Source of the DNA: Melastoma dodecandrum
Lineage: Eukaryota > Streptophyta > Magnoliopsida > Myrtales > Melastomataceae
Length of the DNA: 64,000 nucleotides
Assembly: GCA_029817715.1 (NCBI GenBank)
Contig: JARUPY010000487.1
Location: 84,247-148,246 of the forward strand
Direction of reading: 5' to 3'
Below, one piece after another: positions 1 through 11,004 of this stretch. Every line of letters starts with the position of its first letter. The first letter of the stretch is position 1. Both the position numbers and the translations under genes were made by a program. Under the pieces are notes generated by a model that saw only the letters and a program-made list of their open reading frames with translations, ran no database searches and was not told the origin of the DNA.

Positions 1-1817
1 CTTCTTAGCTGTTCGGCGAAAGCATGCCGGAAACTCTTTATTGCCCTCTGTGACCTTGATAGGAGACTCAATCCAGCCTTTGTTTGATAACCCGAAATTC
101 TCGACCCCACTGATGGTTTTGTCAAGTACCTGTAGAGCATAAAGCCGAGACGGTGACTACGATTACTCTTGTCACGTTTCACAAATTATTTTCAGGCCGT
201 GATAAGCTTGAGTAATGCTTACATATTGATGAACAAGAGGATCTTTCACAATACCCCCACCTCTTACCTGCCCAAGTATAGAACATATAATTGGGAATGG
301 GGGCACATAGAGACTATCTAAAAGAGTAGGGAAAGACAAATACTTGTGATCTACGAGCTGTGAATTGAGGTTTAAAGAGGGTAACAAGTGCCGCCTCTTC
401 CTTCATCACGTTCAATATTGCTGGCATGACTTGCATTTTAAAAGGATGCAATTTGACAAAAATCCACGAGGTAGGGGACGATGATGTAGGGGAAGTAAAA
501 GACCTACAATCACAATTCATTTCAGACGTACCAATAATAATGACATGAAAGATATCCAGAGTGACTAAATCAACTTTATGATGATTCCAACAATTCGGTA
601 GCCAAAAATAAATATCTGAGTAGCTAACTTTTTCTGAGAACTTATTTTTCTTCTGGATAGAAAAACTACCCATGACTATTTTCTACTAGAGGTAGTTTCA
701 AAATTTACGCGAGTAGTTCCTGTATACCTACCCATAACCAACATCAACTCCATGAACAAACGAGGCATCATGCTGTAGCAAGCAATCAGTAAAAACTCCT
801 TTCAACAACCCTGAATCAAGTGCAATTTTTCCTTCAACATCTACACCCAGCTGTTCAAGGTGCAGCTTCCAACTTGTAGCCAGATCTGCATGAACCCAAA
901 AAATTAGTCTTTTAGATCCCCATTTTCATCATATAACATTGGCCTTCCAAGTAATTCCTTACAAAAAAATAGAAGAGGAGAGGTAATATCAGGAAGTAAT
1001 CACCTACATACATATTTGGGGACCTCGACAAGGATCTCTACCACAGATTTGTCCGAAATGGGTGTCCCGGATCTACTAACCATTTCCGTTAACAGAAACT
1101 TTGCCTGAAAGAAAATGTCGGCCATGAGACATAACAAATGTTTCCAACTTCGAAGAAATATAAAAATATTTTAACATCCTGATATATAGGCCACAATTAT
1201 TCTCAAAGAAGTTCACGTGCCAATTGAAAACGCTATCTTGCAAGCTCTAAAAATGTTACCGGTGATTCAAAGTCCAAAAATATTATCTGCTACTTCTAAA
1301 AGCAGTGAAAGCTCGTAAATTTTGCAAATTAATCCTTGTATACAGACAAACAACATACCTTGGATAATCCATGACTGGAACAGAATTCAGACTGTACTGC
1401 TGATACCTCTCGAAGCACACCTCGTCAAGCCTCCACTTCAAAGAGAGCAAACTCACACGAATCAGTGCCCCAGAAGAACACAAGCACGATCTAAATATCA
1501 AATTAAAACAGACAGTTCCCTTCCCGAACAAATCCAACAGCAGCAGCTCATTCCAAAAAAAAAAAGACATCAAACAAGATGTACTCCGCGGAAAAGCTCC
1601 TCAATCCAAACCGAGAATCCAACCTCGCTGCCAAAACGACACCCAATGTCGGACAAATGAGCCCAGGATCGACAACCAATGCGCTAATTGCCTGAGTTCT
1701 CAAAATGACAAAAAGGAAGTAATTCCACCCACCGCGAGAAGACGAAATCACGCCGCCGTCACTGCCGCCGACAACGGCGGAGAAGTCCGCCGGGGACTTG
1801 AGGCAACGGAGCGCCAT
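1..1817 (-). pseudogene. TlyA/YqxC-type FtsJ rRNA methyltransferase-like, decayed and cut by the window edge
   Basis: The minus strand encodes recognisable pieces of the plant homologue of bacterial TlyA (an S4 RNA-binding domain followed by an FtsJ-type methyltransferase; 2'-O-ribose methylation of rRNA in bacteria). In order these are an N-terminal exon from 1817, an S4 exon ending near 1359 (RLDEVCFERYQQYS), an exon at 1012-1104 (SGTPISDKSVVEI), an exon at 732 to about 890 (EQLGVDVEGKIALDSG), then KVDLVTLD, VMPAILNVMKEEAALVTL, GGGIVKDPLVHQ and GVENFGLSNKGWIESP down to base 1. Extra bases shift the frame in the S4 exon (about 1372), in the next exon (about 1089, exposing two stops in phase) and in the methyltransferase exon (about 862). 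The SAM-binding motif, normally STGGFTDCLL, reads LLKGVFTDCLL. Frameshifts plus motif substitutions argue for a pseudogene rather than sequencing error alone. The family match is strong; loss of function is inferred. Confidence 0.72.
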
Positions 1818-2286
1818 CCCTTTCTTTCCGCCGTTCTAAGTTCCAACGCCGCCTCCCCGCGCCGGCTTGCAAACGCGGAATAAGTTGGTCCGGGCCAAGT
1901 GTCAGTCCCTAATGGATTGAGCCCATATTCATTCCGTTAATGGGCCTGGCCGATAGGAGAACAGTGGTTATAGATTTATGTCCCGAAAGTATGGAATACC
2001 GTTTTGTCGCAATTTAGAGAATTTCATATGGGTGGGGGGAACAAACCGGACATAAAAGTGGATAAAAGGATAAGGTGAGGTGAGGGGGCAATGGACTGAC
2101 CAATCGCAACCTCTCGTTGTTTCCACCTCATTCCCTCTCCAATCCACAAACATTCTTCCATTTGATGATATTTCCCCAGTTCATCCTTCCCTCGTGTCTT
2201 TTTCGGACCACATTTATGTAATCTTCCCTCTGAGACTGACTACTTGTCGGATTTCCTGAAGAACGGAGCAATTTTTTTAACCAAAA
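1818..2286. promoter_or_regulatory. Divergent intergenic promoter, TlyA-like / PSAL
   Basis: A 469-base gap separates the divergent starts of the TlyA-like locus and PSAL. Towards PSAL it holds GGATAAGG at about 2067-2074, preceded by GATAAAA (I-box-like elements common in light-regulated genes), a CCAAT-type CCAATCG near 2100, and an AT-rich TATA-like stretch near 2213. The assignment is by motif and position only; no transcription start can be proved. Confidence 0.4.
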
Positions 2287-3049
2287 ATGGCTGCCGCCAC
2301 TGCTTCCCCCATGGCCAGCCAGCTCAAGAGCACCTTCGCCGGCTGTGTCGTGCCGAAGGGCCTCGCTGGTTCCCCCTTGAAGTCATTCCCGGCCCGGAGG
2401 ACCTCCGCGTTCACCGTCAGGGCCATTCAGTCCGACAAGGTGTTAGGAACTACTAGTACTAGGATTTTTCTTTCTTTTTTTTTTTTAGCGATGACGTAAT
2501 TTATTGGTTAGGACAGATGTTTAAGGATTGTTCTGTTTGGCTGTTGTTCATTTGCAGCCGACCTTCCAAGTGATCCAGCCGATCAACGGTGACCCGTTCA
2601 TTGGCAGCCTCGAGACCCCCGTCACATCGAGCCCGTTGGTCGCCTGGTACCTCTCCAACCTCCCTGCATACAGGACGGCCGTCAACCCTCTCCTCCGTGG
2701 TATCGAGGTGGGATTGGCACATGGCTTCCTTCTGGTTGGCCCATTCGTCAAGGCAGGACCCCTGAGGAACACTGAGTACGCGGGTGCCGCTGGATCACTG
2801 GCCGCAGGTGGGCTCGTAGTGATCCTGAGCATCTGCCTGACCATGTACGGGATCGCATCCTTCAAGGAAGGAGAACCATCCATCGCACCCTCGTTGACAT
2901 TAACTGGGAGGAAGAAGGAGCCCGACCAGCTGCAGACGGCTGAAGGTTGGGCCAAGTTCTCCGGCGGGTTCTTCTTTGGTGGGATCTCCGGGGTGATCTG
3001 GGCTTACTTCCTGTTGTATGTTATTAACCTCCCATACTTTGTGAAGTAA
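2287..3049 (+). CDS. PSAL: Photosystem I reaction centre subunit XI (PsaL), chloroplast precursor
   Basis: Two exons, 2287-2439 and 2558-3049, joined in phase, encode 214 residues, the usual length for plant PsaL. Residues 1 to about 45 form a Ser/Ala/Arg-rich stroma-targeting transit peptide ending near VRAIQSDK. The mature part starts with the conserved [20 protein letters not shown], then [16 protein letters not shown] and [16 protein letters not shown], followed by hydrophobic thylakoid membrane helices ([20 protein letters not shown] and a C-terminal helix ending INLPYFVK). PsaL sits at the PSI surface where LHCII docks in state transitions and where PsaH and PsaO bind. The start is the first ATG and is followed directly by a transit peptide. 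The 118-base intron lies at the transit/mature boundary. The upstream region carries I-box-like motifs, consistent with light control. No damage is seen. Confidence 0.96.
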
Positions 3050-3566
3050 GAGGAGATAATGAAGACGGTTTGTAAATTCATGTCTGCTCTGATTTGAATG
3101 TTAATGGAGAATACTTTGTTCGGATCTCGTTGTAATTTCTTTCAAATCACTGGATTCTTCAGAAAGTCTGGTCTCGACCTATCCTTTTTCACACGTCTGT
3201 CCTTAAGCGTATCTTAAGGGTTCTTACGGCATCGCCGCTGCTATGAATTCATGCCGAATGGCCCAATAAAGAAAGACTGTTGTTTGAAGCCAGGTAAGAA
3301 AAAGATGAAGTCGAAGTTCGATTGCCTCAACAAGTGGTCTTTGCTTGATTCCGGCAAATGTTTTGAGATCCATCCAGCGATTCGAGCAAAGGGTTGATAT
3401 GATTATGAGCATCTCGGCTAAAGGAGTGATGGACATTTAATGACTCAGGACAACCAGAGAAATCCTATCCCATTGTCCCTCGGACCATCCTGAAAAAATA
3501 GTACAGTTACCGTCTAAACCATCGCTTGCCGCCGCTTGCCAGCTCTCCCACTATTTTGATCCACCC
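3050..3566. other. PSAL 3' region and upstream region of the next gene
   Basis: No convincing gene. An AATAAAG polyadenylation-like signal lies near 3266. The remainder is the short spacer before the alpha/beta hydrolase start. Confidence 0.5.
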
Positions 3567-5848
3567 ATGGCTGCAATTCCTGCATCAGGAGGGACAACCC
3601 CATTCGTCCGACCCCACTCATTGCTATGCATAATCCCAGCCCCCTCTGCTAATCAATCTCAACTTTGTCTCCGTATGTTTGGAAAGGCAGTCGGAATTGA
3701 ACATGGCATTAGTCTTAGGAGACTGCCTCGACTAGGCTGCAGGGCTAGGGGCAGTGATCCTCAAGAGGTAACTGAATTGATAAGACAGTTTTGTTCTGTT
3801 CGCCGAGATTAGAGTCGAGTGTAATTCTGGGTTGCTTTGGATCTTGTTAGGAATATCTGATAGATGCTCCAGTTTCAGCCGGGGATGGGTTCTCGTTCAC
3901 AGGAGGTGGAGTTTACGATCTCGCTCTGCAATCCTGTTGCCTCGGTTGAGTTTTTGGATGCTGAAAAGATGATCGGTACTTCTCTGCAGGTAAATATTCA
4001 GATGGTCCGAGCCCGTCGGATGAATGGTTCAAGCAAGGGAAGATGGTCAGTCCTGTAGCCAATTCGCACGCATAATCCTAACTTACATTGCTACGTCAAT
4101 AACCGATTTGTTCTACTAAAAGGTGAACGCTTTTCCTGTCAAGTCTCAAGAGAAGGCAAAAGATCCCATCTTCGGACTCACAATGGGAGCTGGCTCTCAG
4201 GCTTCTGACAGTGTTTTCAGGTGAAGTCTTTGTCTGCAACCTCTCTTTGAGATTTCTGTGTTGGACTCTGCAGATATTGAGACAGGAACTAATTTGCAGG
4301 ATTGCAATCATATGCTCTAAAATGATTTTGTCCAATTAGATGGTTCTGCGTGGAGAGTGGATCGGTTGATAACCCCCCGGTGCTGTTAATTCACGGTTTT
4401 CCTTCGCAGGTGATTATCGTTTTCCTCTCGCGTAATGGTTTTTCGTAAATAATTCTTCAGGAAAGCTGAGATGCTTTACGATCCAGGCCTACTCATATCG
4501 CAAGGCCATTCCAATTCTCTCCAAGGCATACCGTACAGTGGCCTTTGATTGGATCGGTAAGAGGAGTCAGCCAAACCTTCTGATGCAGTCTCCGGGAGTT
4601 GCGAGACTCGAGCCATGCAAACTCATTTCCGTCTTTTCTTTCTTTCAGGCTTCGGCTTTTCGGACAAGCCTCAACCAGGATACGGGTTTAATTACACGTT
4701 GGATGGTAATCGCTTCCTTCCACGACAAGAAGTCACCACATGCATTATCCCATGGACACCTACGCTCACATTGATACGGACAACTTCTGATGTTGCAGAG
4801 TACGTTTCGTCGCTCGAGTCTCTGGTTGATGCGCTCGCGATAAATAAGGTCTCACTTGTGGTCCAGGTAAACTTGCACATGCCGAAATTGTCTGGCATAA
4901 TATTTGATATTGGGCACTTGCTGAAGACCTTCCGGTGTCATGATTTGCAGGGATACTTCTCACCAGTCGTCGTCAAGTATGCAAGCAAGCATCGGGAGAA
5001 GTTGAATCACTTGATCCTTCTCAACCCTCCTGTAACATCTCGATATTCCAAGAACATAGACTCAACATAACCTTCGTGGGAAATGTTTCTTCATTTTCTT
5101 GATGTTATTTCTTTCTCGTCGGTGCAGCTGACGATGGAACATGCGAAACTTCCCTCCAGCCTCTCCATTTTCAGCAACTTCCTGCTTGGCGAGATTTTCT
5201 CACAGGTCCGATCATCTTATCCATCCCGGTCTGTTTTCTGCAGTCTCAGCCGATCACACTCTTAACAAGAACTCCTCCCTGATTAGGATCCCCTGAGGGC
5301 GAGCGACAAGGCCTTGACGAGCTGTGGACCTTACAAGATGAAAGAAGATGACGCCATGGTATACAGAAGGCCTTATCTTACATCCGGCTCTTCCGGTTTC
5401 GCCTTAAACGCGATAAGTCGAACCATGGGGAAACAACTGAAGGTAGTATTTTCTCTTTACAGCCCAATTCGTCGAGAATCCTTGATTGGCCTGCACTTCT
5501 AGTGAACTTCTCGGCATTTCCTTGCAATCAGGGATACGTCGAAGAGATACGGATGATCCTGAAAGGCGAGGACTGGAAACCAAAGACCACGATATGTTGG
5601 GGTCAGAGAGACCGATGGCTGAAGAGCGATGGAGTTGCAGAATTCTGCGATGAATCTAATCACAAGCTCATCGAACTTCCCACAGTAAGCTGCTAAGGCT
5701 TTGTTGGTTTCCTGTAGCAATTCGCAAGAACCACAAGGATGGAACTAGCATCTCGCTAATGGTCGCTGATTTGCAGGCAGGGCATCACGTGCAAGAAGAT
5801 TACGGGGAAGATCTCGGAAGACTGATCGCCGACATCTTACGCAGATAG
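3567..5848 (+). CDS. Chloroplast-type alpha/beta hydrolase (haloalkane dehalogenase/epoxide hydrolase-like fold)
   Basis: Thirteen exons with GT..AG borders add up to 1215 bases (404 residues): 3567-3767, 3851-3905, 3990-4045, 4123-4220, 4340-4409, 4487-4556, 4649-4705, 4799-4866, 4951-5031, 5128-5205, 5287-5442, 5532-5684, 5777-5848. The first ~65 residues are Ser/Arg-rich and look like a plastid transit peptide. Fold landmarks are the oxyanion motif HGFPSQAYSYR, FDWIGFGFSDKPQPGYGF, the strand-elbow segment SLVVQGYFSPVVVKYASKH, LTSCGPYKMKEDDAMVYRRP, the acid strand CWGQRDRWL and the base AGHHVQEDYGE. The His and a candidate Asp are present, but the nucleophile elbow reads Q-G-Y-F-S instead of GxSxG or xDWG. 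The same sequence occurs, as I recall, in the Arabidopsis relative (At1g52510 type), so it appears to be a family trait. The substrate is unknown. The exon structure is undamaged. Confidence 0.9.
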
Positions 5849-7546
5849 ATAGACTGGATACTGCGAACTAGGATTCAGGCATCCGCACTAGCTGCGGAAG
5901 AAAGACGATACATTCATTTCAATAACGAGGTTCATGGTCGAAACCTAGCTAGTAGTACATTCCCAATTTGGTCAAGACAAATAGATGCAAGGTTTGGTGA
6001 TGGTGCCAAGCCTAGCGCATGCTTGAAACTATAGTCGCGTCAAGTTGATCGACAACAAGGCCGGCCGGGACGTCCATGCATCGGTAGGTAGCACCGTCAT
6101 GGAAGGGACAAGGACCGATCGTCGTAGGGGTGTAGTCTAGCCGAGCGTGCCGTCTTCGTTGCCGCCGCAGATCATGCATGGTAGGTGGTGTTCGGCCATG
6201 GACAATCTACACGTGATCGAACGTTGTAAACGAATGGACGAGATTAACCGAAACAGCGAAGGGACAGATTTGATGTCCGTCCTAAGAAATGGTGGTACAA
6301 AGGAGGAGTGTGAAAGATTTCTTGACGAGTGTGAAAAATTGTCCTTTCTATTGGACGGGACCATCTCTCTCTGGACGACACGTCTTGACTCGATTATTCC
6401 ATTTTGATTGTTTTGTACAAGATATTTTATGCTTTGTTTTGTTTAGACGGGGGTGTTAAACTTTTGTTTGTTCGACACGTGGCATCACCTAAGCCACTGG
6501 ATCGTACGATCCGACAACAACGCCCTCCCTTCCCCCCCTGCCCCGGGGTTTTGTTGGATAAGGAAAGGAGAGGAAGAGATGGGTACGAGTACGACGTCGT
6601 CTTTTTCTGTTGATGTTTCTTGCCCTATTCCTCTAAATAACCGGGATTTCTTTCTTCCCCGGGTGTAAACCTTCTTCCACTCTTCCCCTCCTTCCGGATT
6701 TGTTGTCGAGAAAGTGGATCCTTTTTTTGTCACGCTCTTGTTGTTCGAGCCCTAAATCATCCTGAGTTATAAATCTTACGTTTCTGCGCATTCTTTGTCA
6801 TATTTTTTGATTTTCTTGAAGGAGCTGTTGTTTTGTTGCTCTTTTTTATGTTTTGCTTGATTTTTCCGCTGTAGGTTGTAGCTTGAATTCCGAGCTTTGG
6901 TGATCTTTTCTGTTAATTTTCTCTAGCCTTTCTTCTGCTTGTTACCTTGTTTTCTGTGTTTAGTTGGAGATTTTTTCCTAGTTTCCGGCGTTGTTCGGGC
7001 AACTATGTTTTTTCAGTCCCAGATCGTGTACATATAGAGGCCTGAAGAGGTGCATGGGATGTTTAGGTCGATCCGAGTGTCTTTTCCTGCTTCTCTTGAA
7101 GCTCCTTCGTTTTGCGGTCGCACGAGTTATCGTATTTGTCTTTTATTAAGGAGTGAGTTCGATTCGACTTCTTGTTGTTGTGCTTCCGAGGTTGCTTTCC
7201 ATACAGGAGTAAATAATTTTTTGCCATTGATAGGCTCGAAGATCTGTTTTCAGACAGTATAGACGAGGATTAACCTTTCTGTTGATCAATTCCTGCATAA
7301 ATTATGATTCCCGGGGGTCGTGTTCTTAGACGGCTAAGTCTGGTGACTGCAGTTTAGCCATGGTCGTTGAATTTCTCATTGTTAACGTAAATGCATTCTT
7401 TCCCACTAGCGTGCTCTAGAAATCTGCATGTTATTTGGCAAGTGATGTTTTACATCTAGATGATTGGGAAAATAGTGATTTTGCAGGTAGACCTATCCTG
7501 AATGCATTTCTGACTACTTCTGCAGGAAATACATAATCAAGGGGAT
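5849..7546 (+). other. Gene-free stretch upstream of MIR535, probable primary-transcript region
   Basis: No protein with recognisable features. Low-similarity open frames (for example 6147-6407) lack domain or codon support. T/C-rich segments, a TTATAAATC at about 6768 and possible intron borders before 7526 suggest a non-coding transcript that carries the hairpin downstream. This is inference from position only. Confidence 0.35.
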
Positions 7547-7647
7547 GCTGTTGTTGTTTGACAATGAGAGAGAGCACACCTGTTTGCATCCATGTGCAAG
7601 ACATGGCTGTGCACGAGTGTGCTCCCCCTCGTTGTCATGCGAATAGC
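7547..7647 (+). ncRNA. MIR535: miR535 precursor hairpin
   Basis: The 21-base 5' arm at 7559-7579 begins TGACAATGAGAGAGAGC and ends ACAC. It matches the plant miR535 family (canonical TGACAACGAGAGAGAGCACGC with two substitutions; I recall the same variant in citrus). The 3' arm at 7617-7637 (GTGTGCTCCCCCTCGTTGTC plus A) pairs with it along its length apart from a few G-U or A-C positions. The lower stem continues with GCTGTT (7547-7552) opposite AATAGC (7642-7647). The loop of about 37 bases contains its own short stem (GCATCCATGTGC / GCACGAG area). The mature strand is expected from the 5' arm. Known miR535 targets in other plants include SPL-type transcripts; none lies in this window. Confidence 0.88.
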
Positions 7648-8651
7648 TTTGCACAGTCACTTGCGCGGCCATTTCGAGACTATGGCTCGGAGTCCTAGTA
7701 CCTCATGGCTCTCTGAAGTGAAATCCTCACACTTTCGAGTGTGATTCGGACAATCGATATGGTTCAAATCGGAATAATGCTTAATTCGTCATGATTCACT
7801 TTCTGCTTGGTCACAATGTCAAAGCTTGCTGATTTTGTGGAACAAGCTGTAGGTTGACTAAGGCTTAAGAGCTTCGAATTTCAGGTCATCAGTGTTTTTT
7901 TCATGGTGTCTCCTTTGTTAGTGTCTAATCATCGTAGAAATAAGCTTGGACACTTTCGGTGCCTTAATAATATAGCTAGCTACGACTTATCTCTTCTTGT
8001 TAGGGCACCCGATCAGTCTAAGAAGGTTGAATCCTTCTTGTAATCGATGGAATCCTTGGCTTGAATCTTTTTGGATTAGCGTGAATCATTCCTGCTTCGA
8101 CAGCAGTCTCTGTGATTTGCAATATCATTGAGAGCATATGTGAAGCTTTTAGTGCAGAAACCTATAGACTTGGCGCTTAGGGTTTTGAGGCTTTACTTTA
8201 ATAACAGAATGTTGTCATCTTCTGGGCGTGTAGCTCTTTTTATGCTGTTAGTTCAAGGTGCTGTAGCTATTGAGTCTGGTTTCGGGGATTCAGTGCAATT
8301 CGGTTTCTTAGGAACTGCCCCAACCCATTTTGGCTGCTATCCTTTTCAGCAATGGAGCCACACCTTTTTACAGTCATTGATGTCTGAACATTGCCCCAAT
8401 CCTATTAGAAAAACTAGCCTGGCAATTCAAGTAAGAACATATGCAGGGTTATCGTGAGGTATTTTGCCTCATCCAGAAGGAAAATGTTACTGCAGAAGCC
8501 CGCCGGTGAGAGGTAACCATAGTTCCGCTTTTGCAATCCGATGATGCCATCAAATATTTGTCTCATTACTCGGTGTGGCGGCTCAACATAGCTAATTGCA
8601 GGAATTTCGGTCTTATGAAAGATGAAGAATGTAATGGACCTCCCCAACATA
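7648..8651 (+). other. Downstream part of the MIR535 region
   Basis: No recognisable gene. A 109-codon open frame at 8128-8457 has no known domain and is probably fortuitous within the non-coding transcript or spacer. The 3' end of the minus-strand CRM gene begins just after it. Confidence 0.35.
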
Positions 8652-9480
8652 TTATCTACCGGGCTTCTTCAAAAGTGATGTGGATCGAAGAAAAATCCTG
8701 TCAACTTCATCTAACTTTGGTGAGTCCGTCGTACAGATATTGCGTAAATGATCCTTGAAATCTTCTGTATCGCTGACGTTGGCAGGAAGGTTGTCAAAGG
8801 CGTCCAGCAATATGTTATGGCCGTCCTCAGTCTTATCTTCTGTTTCAGATTCAGATTCTGTCTCGAAAATGTCAGATAGGTCTTCGGAATCTGACGGCAT
8901 GGATACATCCATGTCCATTTCAACATCGTTGTCGAAGGATTCACCAGCCTGACTGAGAATTTCCTTCAGTTTTACTGATTTCTCGGGTTCACAGCTTTCT
9001 CCAGGATTATGAACGTGCTGGCTTTCTCCAGGCACCTCGGTTTTGGTTTCACCTATGATACGATTCTGAGCCTGGAGCAGCTCGAGATCTTGCTCGAGCC
9101 TCGGAATATATCTCCGGACAGCTCTCAAACCATCCCTGTATTTTGACTTATCCAACGCCTGCAAGACAAGAAAAGAAACTGAACAACCAATACGGAGAAA
9201 AAACGGCAAGAAATCACAGGCGCCGAATTTCGACCTTTCTTCTGGAGAGGGTGACCCTCGGCGACATTATCTCTGTTGGTGGCTGGCAGTAATTCTTCCC
9301 TCTGTACATAATTATGTTCTTTTCGTGAATGTCTAGCACTATCCCTCCCGTCAGCCTCGCTAGTTCGGCCGCGATTTCCTTCACCACCTCTGGTGAGAAA
9401 GTCTTCACAACACTTGAAGCTTCTGGTGTTTCTTCACAGCCTCCTCATTCGAGCACCATCGCCGCCAAAGAGTCATGTCG
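8652..9480 (-). pseudogene. CRM (CRS1/YhbY)-domain RNA-binding protein, 5' part broken
   Basis: Minus strand. The last exon, 8652-9158, follows the exon at 9235 to about 9416, which carries the second half of a CRM domain: VVKEIAAELARLTGGIVLDI, then MYRGKNYCQPPTEIMSPR. CRM domains bind group II intron or rRNA precursors in organelles. The last exon has ALDKSKYRDGLRAVRRYIPR, a Glu/Asp/Ser-rich tail (SDSEDLSDIFETESESETED) and the family ending DEVDRIFLRSTSLLKK. Upstream, KKHQKLQV is recognisable (about 9417-9442) but a one-base deletion separates it from KTFSPEV. The expected GxxG loop region is scrambled, and no N-terminal exons are recognised up to 10.8 kb. It resembles Arabidopsis At3g25440 (LOH1). 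It could be a truncated gene read from an internal start at 9408, or a pseudogene. Confidence 0.65.
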
Positions 9481-11004
9481 GGCGCCCATCTGAACACCTT
9501 GAACGCAACCCGGTCCAACTCACAATCGTGCACTAAAGCTTTGGACATCCAATTAACTCCGAGGAAAAAAAAAAGAAAGCCGGATACTCAACACGGAACG
9601 ACGAGGTTTAAGAAAATCCGATCACCTGTATTTGCGGAAAAGGGCAGGGGACGACGGAAACAGAGGGGGGACGGCGGGGAAGACATTTCCGGAGACGAGA
9701 CGACGGAGGAAGCGGGGTTCCGTCAGAAAACGGTGGTCATCGTCGGACAGGAAAGAATGAGATATGGGTGCCTTTTAAAAAAACGACGAATATAGTGAAA
9801 TTAAAATATTAACAAAAACTACATTTTTTTAACTTCAGACCGGGCCTAATGATTTGTACGTTGGGCTGGACATTTCGGATGACAGAGCCCGTCAATTCTT
9901 GTATTCCGGGTGGCAGCAGAGTGGAGTTTTAAAAATAGAAAAAAGGCCTAAATTTGACCTGATAATCAGGAGTATATTGATTTTAAAGTTATAAAAAATA
10001 AAGTGCATTATTTATTTTTATAATTTAATTAGCTTATCAAATGAAGTGATAGTATTATTAAAAAACCCATAAAATTATCAATTAATTATTCCGGAAATTT
10101 CGCCCGCTCATGATTTGTCTGTGTCGGCATTGTCGAGGTAAAATTTACAGTGTCGTCGTCCGAACCTTTATTTCGAAGGAAACACAATTCCCTGTAATGA
10201 ATGTAATCCGACCATGTGCCGAGGGTGATCCTCGAAACGTAAAACTATCACTCCGGCGAGTTAATCGGACCGAATTAGGGTTCCCTCAAAGAGTTCAAAC
10301 CCTAACTCGATTTCGCAAACGAAGAAATTGCCACAAAACAAGGGAATAGTTTTGGGACAGAGTGCGTTTGCTTAATAAACCCACCCCCCACAAAAGAAAA
10401 CCAGCGAAAATCGATGATTTCGAGATGTACCAGCAACAAAAGGGCCTGGAGAATCATCGGGAAATCCCATCAGATCCAGGCGAGTGGTTCTGGCTTTTTC
10501 GGTACGATGTCGCAAGTTTAAGGCAATATTGTCCGGAACGGTGGGATCCAAGACCCGGACAGGAAACTAACTTGCTTTCCCGATTCAAATCATGATTGAA
10601 AACGAACTTACAAGGAATGCAAGAGAAATTTGAAAGAAGAGGGGGAGAATCGGCGTCCGACTAGCGGAAGGCGGATATGTTGCAACTAGGGTTTCTCGAT
10701 GATAGGGGGTGGGCAACTATTTATAGAGCGAGTCGGGGGAGAAGGTTGACCACAATTAGGGTTCGAGCGTGTTAGGCCTAATGGGCCTTCTCCTTGGTCT
10801 GTTCCTTTCCTATTCTATTCTGATACCACAACGCGTGTTTTGCGTCCCATGTGGTTTTCTATACTTTCTCCGTGGCGAAGGAAAATACAAGCAAAATGTT
10901 ACCGCATTTTCTCAAACTTTCGTTTATTGCTTAACTTTAAAATATATTTTTATAATCTTTGAATTTTTTATAGCCTTATTCAAACGACGTTAACCTAATT
11001 TACA
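9481..11004. other. Gene-poor stretch with an orphan housekeeping-type promoter
   Basis: No coding region could be supported. Around 10680-10790, read on the minus strand, there is a GGCCCA site II-type motif (about 10782), an AACCCTAAT telo-box-like motif (about 10755), a CTATAAATAG TATA box (10719-10728) and AAACCCTAG (10686-10694), then a pyrimidine-rich leader. This arrangement is typical of translation and organelle-biogenesis genes. It points towards the CRM gene, whose first exons are not recognisable here. Confidence 0.4.

Noticed and set aside
2244..2456. Open frame overlapping the PSAL start in another frame
   Set aside because: It begins at TTG, overlaps the transit peptide out of frame and has no domain; it is a shadow of PSAL.
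9475..9795. Plus-strand Arg/Lys-rich frame
   Set aside because: Composition reflects a purine-rich strand; no family resemblance. It lies in the degraded 5' region of the minus-strand CRM gene.
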